Shown here one piece after another: positions 11,101 to 20,100 of a stretch of DNA of 64,000 nt. Origin of the DNA: Sarcocystis neurona. Its lineage: Eukaryota > Apicomplexa > Conoidasida > Eucoccidiorida > Sarcocystidae. A model generated the notes under the pieces. That model was not told the DNA's origin. It saw only the letters and a list, made by a program, of their open reading frames with translations, and did no database searches. The DNA is taken from the NCBI GenBank assembly GCA_000727475.1, contig KL647315.1:849388-913387 (forward strand), read 5' to 3'. Position 1 is the first letter of the stretch. The number at the start of each line of letters is the position of its first letter. The position numbers and the translations under genes were made by a program.

Positions 11101-14100
11101 AAATATCTCTATATTCTTCTTTACATATATTTCCACGCCATGCCGGCGTCCCCCGAGCATGCATGTGAGTGGACCTTGAAGAGTATAGAGACGTGCAGGG
11201 GTGGGTCAGCAGATGCTGCGCGTAGGTGGGGACGTTAATCCCGTTGTATGTGTGTGCTCCGCACTCTCGCTCGGTCTTCCTCTGCGTATACGACCACCTC
11301 GGCGGCAGCCTTCCCGTCTCCTGCGTTTATCTCGCTGTTCGTCTCCATGTCTTTCTCTTCTCTCTGTGTAGCGGCACCGATTTAGTGTGACTTCCCCCTT
11401 TTTTTTATCAGAGAAGGGGACGGAAACATCGCTGTGTGCGCGGCGCAAGCGAAGTGAGTCTCCCAGCCGCTTGCTGCTGCTGCTGCTGTGTGGTGTGGTG
11501 GTGGTGACTGTCGCAGCCCCCCCGGCGTGGGTGAAGCAGCTGCCCGCAGCAGAGGCAGCAGCAGCAGTCGCCGACTGGCAGCTGCTTCTCAAGCTGCCGC
11601 GGTCGCTGCGGGAGAAGCTGGTCATTCTTTTGCAGGCGCACGCCTCGCTGCATCCGCAGCCCCGCCAACAGCAGCAGCAACACGCCACGGCGTCGTTTGC
11701 ATGCAGCCGCTTCAAGCAAAAAGTAATGCACCCCCCTCTTCACTTTCACGCGGGTCCTTTCGCTTTTCCCTTCTCTCATCTATCTCTCTGTATGCATAGA
11801 CAACCACAACATATATATATGCCTATAGACAGTAAATTCCGTATCCACACACATATATGTGCGTGTAGTATATGTTCCATACATACGTATATGCATATGT
11901 GTGTAGCGTGTATCCCATATGTACGCATACGTATTCATACATATATATATATATGCCTGTAGGATGTAATTTGTATATACACATATATATATGTATATAA
12001 TGTATTCCATACGTATATATGCACGATATATTCCACATGTATACAAATATATATATATATATGTGTATAGAATATATTCCATGTATGTATATATATATGT
12101 ATGTGTATCCGTATAGTGTATATTCTAGATATATTCGTATATGTATATATACGTACCCGTATAGAAGGCATTTTGAACATACATATACGTACATATACGC
12201 GTATAGAATGTGTCCCACACATATATGTACTCATATATATGTGGATATCCTTAGCGTTTGAAGTGCAGAGTTCTTGCGTGGACGTTTGTGGAGCAGCACG
12301 TGTGGGTCGTACGTGTGTAGGAAGCCGATTCCTCCGTTGCTGCAGCAGTGCTCGTCGCATTCGTCCCCTTCTTTGAGTCTCGTTTTCCTTCTTTAAGTCT
12401 CTGTGAATGTCTTCTGATTTCCTCTCGCCCTGTCTGCGTGTCCTTCTTCGCCGTTTTGTGTGAGCTGCTGTTTTATGTTTCCCTCTGTTCCTCTCCTTTT
12501 GTGGGTTTATAATATCTTCCATTTCCTCGTCTCCCGTGTAAATGGTCTCCTCCCTTCTCCGTCTTCTTCTCCTTCGTCTTTTTCTTCTTTTTGTACGAAT
12601 TTTCCTAATGAAGACGCTCAGCGCCCAGGACGAGTGGCTGCTTGCAGCGGGGAGCGGAGCGGTAGAGGACCCCGTACGTTATCGTCTGTCTGCTGATCGT
12701 CTTCTCTTCCTTTCAATTCAGCCGGGACTGACGAACGTTCCTCTGTCCTTTCCTTTTTCTATGCCCGGCGTGTCACGGTCTTCTCCTCCTGCTGCCGGTG
12801 TCCTTTTCTTCTCTGTTGGCTTCCTTTAATCCGCCGTGTATCTCGATCTTTGCCGTCGCGTAGTCCTTCCTGCTGTCTTTCTGCTGCCGCGCCTGCGTCG
12901 TCCTTCTTCTGTATATCACTTTTTCGATTGTCTGTGGCGTGCTGACTCAGGTACGAGAAAATCTCGTCGCGCATGCAAGTGTGTACCAGTGGCTGCCAAC
13001 GGTGAAGCAGCACGTGCCGCTGTTGCCGTTCGAAATTGTCGAGTGGAGCCAGTTTTTGCTGATGCGCGCAGCAGAGCTGCTGCCGCTGCCGCTCGAAGAA
13101 CACCAGCAGGCAGCCATGAGAGAAGGACCGACCCACCAGAAGAATACAGAGCGGCTGCATCTCTTTCAAGATGACCTGTTGCATTGGCTGCAGCAGAAGG
13201 CGCAGCAGGTGGCGTCGTATCGAGCCGCGGACGGCGAGGCTCCTGCGCTTGCAGCCGCCGATTATCTGCTGCTGCTCAAACGCTGGAAGGCCCACGACTG
13301 GGGCCTTGAGCGCAGGGCGTGGATTATTCCCGACAACAGCAGCGGCAGGAGGAGCTCCAGCGGCAGCAGCAGCAGTGGAGGCGTGATGAAGAGCGAGAGA
13401 CGAGACAGCAGCGGGGGAAGTGTGGGAGAGGAGGACGACGGGGAAGCATTTCTGCAAGAGAGACGACGCAGAAGACAGCGATTGAAGCGCGTGGTTGACA
13501 GCGATGAAGAAGAAAAAGAAGGGAAAGCCGTGGCAGCGGACGCAGCAACAGCAGGAAGAGGAGCCGGAGGAGAGCAGCAGTTGCAGCAGCAACAGCAGCG
13601 GGACGCAGGGCAGGAAGTGGGGGAAGGGGGGGGCGAGGGGAGAAGAAATATGAGTACGAAGAGAGAAAATGAAGGAGGAAATAGTCAAGTTGTCGAGAAA
13701 AGAAGGTGGAAATATAACAAACACTACTGGGTAACAGTGAGACACATTCTCGAGTTTCTGCGGTGCAGCTGGAGAAAGTACGTCAAAGCGATAGCCGAGG
13801 CAGGCGAGGCGGTCGGTGCCATGGGAGCGCAGTCCATCGGGGAACCCGGGACGCAGATGACTTTGAAAACTTTTCACTTCGCTGGTAAGGCGCAGCAGCG
13901 GTAGCTGCCGGGGACAAAACAGTGCGCGGAGCAGCAGCAGCAGCGGGAAAAGGAAGAGAACTGCACAGGCAGCAGCAGCAGCAGGAAGAAGAAGAAGGCA
14001 GGGGGCGGGGCCGGGGGGGGGAGAGGAGCGTGTGTAGAAGTAAAAAGAGCTGCAGAAACGGAAGAAGAAGAGACGGAAGAGGGAGAGGAGAAGCAGCAGG

Positions 14101-17100
14101 AAGAAGAGAATGGGCGGAACAGGCAGTAGCGGCGGCAGGAAGAGGCGGCGGGAAGAGAGAGCGTTTTGCAGAAGAAGTAGCAGCATGAGGGTAGGGAGTT
14201 AGCCGAAGAGCAGAAGAAACAGCAGACAGGTGGCAAAGGGGAAAGGGACGGGAAGAGGCATGCGTAAAAGAAGCAGCAACTGCAACAGCAGACGAAAAAA
14301 GAGCCACCCGAGAAGACGGAGCAGCAGCAGCAAGTATGTGATGTCGCACAGCGCGAGCAGCAGAGAGTGTTGCTGCTGCTGCTGCCGGGCGCGTCTCTCT
14401 TACAAATGCTGCACGCGCTCAAGGGAAATATCGGCACCACCTGCTGCCCGAATTCTCCGCGCTGCCCAGCCAAGTTCAAAGAACTGCTGGTGCTGTGTCG
14501 CTGCCGCTGTGTCGCAGCTGTGCTGTGCTTTCGGGGCGGCTCGTGAGAAAGGGCTGCCACGTTGCAGTGTCTGAGATCTTGCTGCAGTTGCTGCTGCGGT
14601 GCTGCTGTTGCGGTGGCGGGGGAATATCGCGCTGCCGGTTGCAGCGGTGGTGCTGCTGTGCTGCTGTTGCTGCTGCTGCCTGCAGGGGTGGCGTCGATGA
14701 ACGTGACACTGGGCGTGCCAAGGATAAAAGAAATCATCAACGCGGCCCAGACAATTCAGACTCCCATAATTGACGTGCCGCTGCTAAATGACGTTGATTA
14801 CAACTACGCAGTTACTGTGAAGAGCCGCATAGAAAAGACGCTCCTTTCCGAATGCTGCTCGTATATCAAGGAAGTCTATGCCCCCACCGGCGCGTGGCTT
14901 ATCCTCAAGCTCGACCGGGCGACCATACAGAAGCTCTTCCTCGACATCAACGCTCACACGGTCAGTCTACACTTCGCATGCAGAGGAAACACTTGTCCAT
15001 ATATGTGTCTGTGCGTGTGTGTGTATCTGCAGAGAGTACTTATGGACATATATATGTGTCTGCATGTGTTTCTGTGTATATTTGTATATATCTCTATACG
15101 CATCTGTGTACGCATGCGTGAATGGATGTGTGTATATGTGTGTATGTATAGGTGTATGTATAGGTGTATGTATAGGAATACTTGTGGGTGTGTACATACA
15201 TATATATATGTGCATGTGCGTATATGTGTGTATGTGTGTATTCTTGTCTGTGTGTGCGGATGTGTGGGGGTGTGTGTTCTGTCTGTGTGTCACATGAAGG
15301 CAGCTACGCTGCTGATATGCCGGCAGACAGGCAGCAGAATTCTTCCCGTCTCCCTTTCGTTGTCTTCCCGTCTCCGTCTCTTCGCCGTCTCTTCACCGTC
15401 TCGTCTCCGTCTCTTCGCCGCCTCGTCTCTCTGTCTGTTTAACGTCTGGACTGGGGGGTCCCTCTTGCAGTGCTGTCTTTGCGTAGTCTCTTATTTGTGT
15501 ACGTGAAAATCACTTCAGGGGGAGATACGCGTGGTTCACTGCTGCTGTCTCTCTGTTAACAGCAGCCACTATATTCTCGCAAAAAACGGCCACACACATA
15601 TACGTACCACATATATGTGCGTGTGTTGGTCAGAGGGAAGGGCACGCGTATGGCGCAGTGATGAGTTTGGTGGAAATATATGCGTAGATACGGGTGGTCA
15701 CGCATGCATGGACGTGCGTCTCGATCTACGCGTCTGTCCGGGGTCTGCATGCCTTTGTTCACATCTGCATAGGCAATACAGCCATGTACATACGAATCTT
15801 AAATACGCGCACATATATCTGTATATTTGCAGGATGTTAAGAGATGTATATATATATGTATAGAGAAATACGTCTATCTCTATATATCCGTGTATGTGGT
15901 CTGCATGCATTTGTTCACAGTTGCATCGGTAATATACACTTGTACATATAAATATTAAATAGGCACATACATATATATATATGTTTGTACTTAAGAAACG
16001 TATATTCGATTGTATGTACATATATGTATATATGTGTATACAGAAATACGTGTATCTCTATAGATGCATGTGTGTGGTCTGCATGCGTTTATTCCCACCT
16101 GCATCGGCAATATAGACATGTACATACAAGTCAACGTCTGTACGTGTATATATATGATGTACACGGGTATACGTGTCTTCATAGATTTACTATATCTGTT
16201 TGCATATATATGTATGTATATGTGTACATATCACCAGGTTTATATCCATATGTTCACGTGTGTGGGTCTGGTGGATCTTGTTCATGTGTGCAGCTACGTA
16301 TAGACATGCACATACTTCCCATCCGTGCGTACATGTATATATGCGTGTATATGTGTAACTTATGTCTACAAGTATGTACAGATATGTATTTAGAAGAAGA
16401 TTCTTCAGTAAAATGACGCCGATGTGCACTTCTGTGTGTGGAGCCCTCGCGCGGCGGCGCAGCCTGCGTTTGTTGATTTTCTTTCGTGGCCCGGCATTTC
16501 TGTTCGGTGCTGCCCACACGTAGAGATATTCTCTGCATGCGCAAGGGTCCACTCTTTTCCACATATATATGCAAATGTTCAGCGCTGTTCGTGAACACGC
16601 GCGTGAAACTGGAGGTGGATAAACAGAAAAGATAAAAACAGAGAAAGATGAAAACAGGGGAAGATGAAAACAGAGAGACACAACATCGCGACGTATCAAA
16701 TGGACACCTGCCGCCGATTACTACGTTTGAAGACGCCTCTGTCTGCATGCGGGCACATCCTTCCCCACGACATTCCATATATATTCACATACACATCCAT
16801 ACCCATCATACATATATATATACATAGATATATATATATGTCGGCATATATAAATATATACATATATATATATGTCGGCATTTCATTACATACATAGAGT
16901 GTTTCTGTACGCTTATATATACGTGTATACAGATATACATTTACGTACATAAATATATATATATAGGCACACGTTTACATACACAGCGTGTCTTTCTTTC
17001 TCTCTATGTATATATATAGGCATACATTGACATACACAGATTGTTTCTGTATGTATATATATATATATATGTATGAGTGGATACATACATATATATATGT

Positions 17101-20100
17101 TCGTGGAGGCACACTATGTATGTATGTACATTTGCGTATTCATATATATGTGTGGTGTATATGAGTGTGCACATGTGACTGACTTTTGCAGGTGAAGGAG
17201 GCAATTTTAAAGCAGCCTTCGATCAATAAAGTGCGACTGACGAAGAACTCGGTGGAAGTAATGCACGAGTGGAAAGTGCGGGTTCTTCCACCTGGCGGCA
17301 ATCAGCTATTCTTTCAACTCCAGGCTCTAAAAATAGGTAACATATATATATATATATATGTGTATATATGTACACAGACAAGTAAATATATAACATGCGA
17401 AGAAGACTATAAATAAATATATATATATATATATATTTATTTGTTTATGTTTACATGTGTGTGCACGTGTGCGGGCATATTATACATACGACGTATGTGT
17501 GTGTCAGCTGTACGTACACCGCAGAGGTGCTGCGACACCGCTGCAGCGCGTTTTTTTTTGTGCGGCGTCTCTGCGCACGCTTTTCTCACCCAACCGGGTG
17601 TACGTCAGAATCCCCTTCCCGCAGACGTTTCTGCCAAAGAGGCCTCTCTCACGTTTTGTCTCTTTTGCGCACGCACGTCTCTTCCGGTGTACGTACACCC
17701 GGGGGGTGATCTCTGGTCGTGCGCGGGCTGTCGGGGGAGCACGCCACCGGAGGAGCACACCCTCGCGGGTGCGCGGTCAGGTGTACGTACACCCCGTCGG
17801 CGTGTGTCCACACGTGCGTGTCTCTGCCCCTCTTGCGCGCACTTCCGGTGTACGTACACCCGAAGCGGGGTATTCGTACACCGCCTGGAGCGTTTCACCC
17901 GCCCCCCGACTGTGTTTTCTTCTCTTTTCCCTCGGCGTAGGTCTGCTGAACGTGGTCGTATGCGGACACCGAGACGTAAAGCGTGGAGTTGTTAAGTGCG
18001 AACAAACGAAGCAGCCAGATGGAAGTACGAAGACGACCTACGGACTTGCTGTTGAAGGCTACGGTCTTGGAGCCGTCCTCGCCACCCCTGGCGTCAACGC
18101 TCTCAAAGTTACCTCGAACCACGTCATGGAAGTGGCTCAGGTACACATTTTGCATCTTCCCATTCATCAACTCACACACATATATATAAATATACATGTA
18201 TATATATATATAGGGACAGAGAGAGCGTGACAGGTCAAAGCATTTCATTTTTCGATCCGTCAACCTGCGTGTGTATCTATGGAGAGAGAAAGTGTGTGCC
18301 TACGTGGACTTACGCAATGACGACCGCCTACGTGTATATGCATGTATATGTGTGTACAGGTGTATTATTACGCATGAACGACGCTGTATGTATGTACAAT
18401 ATATACATATATATGGATATATGTATGTACGCGTTCACACATACCGCAGGGTGCATACGTAAATATACGTATATATATATATATATATATATGTACTGTT
18501 TGCGGGGGTGTGGGTGCTTTGAACGTAAATAGAAGGAAGCTGATGTTGTTGCCTACATGAGTGTTTGTAGTATATCTGTATATTTTGTATTTAGTGACAT
18601 AAACTTCTATATCTGTCGGTGCCCATCTATCTATATATATATATATATGTGCGTATGAATATTTATAAATATGTGTATATATATGTGTGTGTACATGTGT
18701 GTATCCCTCCCTGTGTACACCCGTGTGTATGTAGAATGATTTGTAAGTAAATGTGTAGAGTTGCACGGCACGTGTCGACGTGTGAACGTGGAAGGGAATT
18801 CAGCGCTCTTACATGCGATTCATATATTTATATACACTCAGATATTTGCAGAGGAATGCGTACATGTCCAATATATATATATATATATTTGTATGTATTT
18901 AGATGTATATAGAGAGATGCATGCGTGTTTCTCCATGGACGTGTGCTCTTTGTGTGGCTGTCTGATTTTCCACGTGCGCGTCTCGAGAATGTTCGGTTGT
19001 ATACATCGACTTGGCGTCTGCGCATGCGCGTTATTAATCGTCAACGTGCACATAAATAGATATATATTCCTACATATGTTTACGTATGTATATGTACATA
19101 GGTCTGTGTACGTACCTCTTCGTACCGGGACGTCATTATTTACACAAATATATATATATACATGTATACAGAGAGAGAGAGAGAGAAACAATGATTGGAA
19201 GAGAGGGCGAGGCATATATATATATATTATTATAATTATTATTAGGCATGGGCGCGTGTACATGCGGAGTCGATGGGGTATTTGTGGGCATGGATGTGAA
19301 CGGAGGCGAAGAGGTGCATGTAGCAGCACTTTATTTTCGATGATGACCTCTTCTTCTCTGCGCTTCTGCAATTTCGTTGATTTACCTGCTGGGCCGCTGG
19401 TGCTGCTGCTACGGCAGGTCCTTGGCATTGAAGCGGCAAGGGCCGTTATTATCAGCGAAATTCGCCGGTGTATGGACGCGTACTCCATGGATATTGACTC
19501 CAGACACATGACGCTTCTTGGCGATGTTATGACTTTCAGGTAATATAAAACTTCCCAGTCTCACCATCTATCTATACATATAGACGTACGTACCTACATA
19601 TATATATATGAAGAGAGACGGAGATAGAGAGGCATATATACCTGTATATATGTGTAAGTGTCCCGCGCTGTATGTATATATGTAAGACTTTCTAGCCTTA
19701 TGGCACACCTCTGTGTATTCCGCAGATCCAGTCATACGCGCACACATTCATAATATATATGTATGTGTATATGTCTGTCCACATATATGTAGTCCATTTT
19801 TACACAAGTGTGCTCTTCTGTCTGTCTCCCTTTCTCTATGCCTTCACGTGCGTGTAACTTCCTCTGTGTCTGTCGAAGAGCTCTACGGACGTGCGTTTGT
19901 ATATATGTGGACATGTATATTAAATATATATGCTTTAGAGCACATAGATTAAGTACATTTCTGTACGAGTGGTCCCTTCTATCTGTCTCCGCCTCTTTAT
20001 ACACGTTAGAGTTCCTTTCTTCGTCCATGAGCCCATCCATACCTGCGGCTATCTCTGCGTAGGCATATATACATGTATGTTAGTTTGTGGCTTTCGCAGT

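Larger units (their letters stand above)
14961..17191 (+). other. RPC1 intron, 2.2 kb, repeat-filled
   Basis: TGTATG-rich to 15290, CGTCTC repeats (15345-15440), a three-copy tandem repeat (15742-16200), a roughly 240 bp CG-richer stretch with GCATGC motifs (16430-16780), and TATATA microsatellites to the acceptor GACTTTTGCAG. Confidence 0.85.

Noticed and set aside
12759..14186. 475-codon Leu/Phe-rich minus ORF resembling a membrane protein
   Set aside because: It is antisense to RPC1 exon F and a purine-rich intron; the hydrophobicity comes from TTC/CTC codons opposite GAA/GAG.
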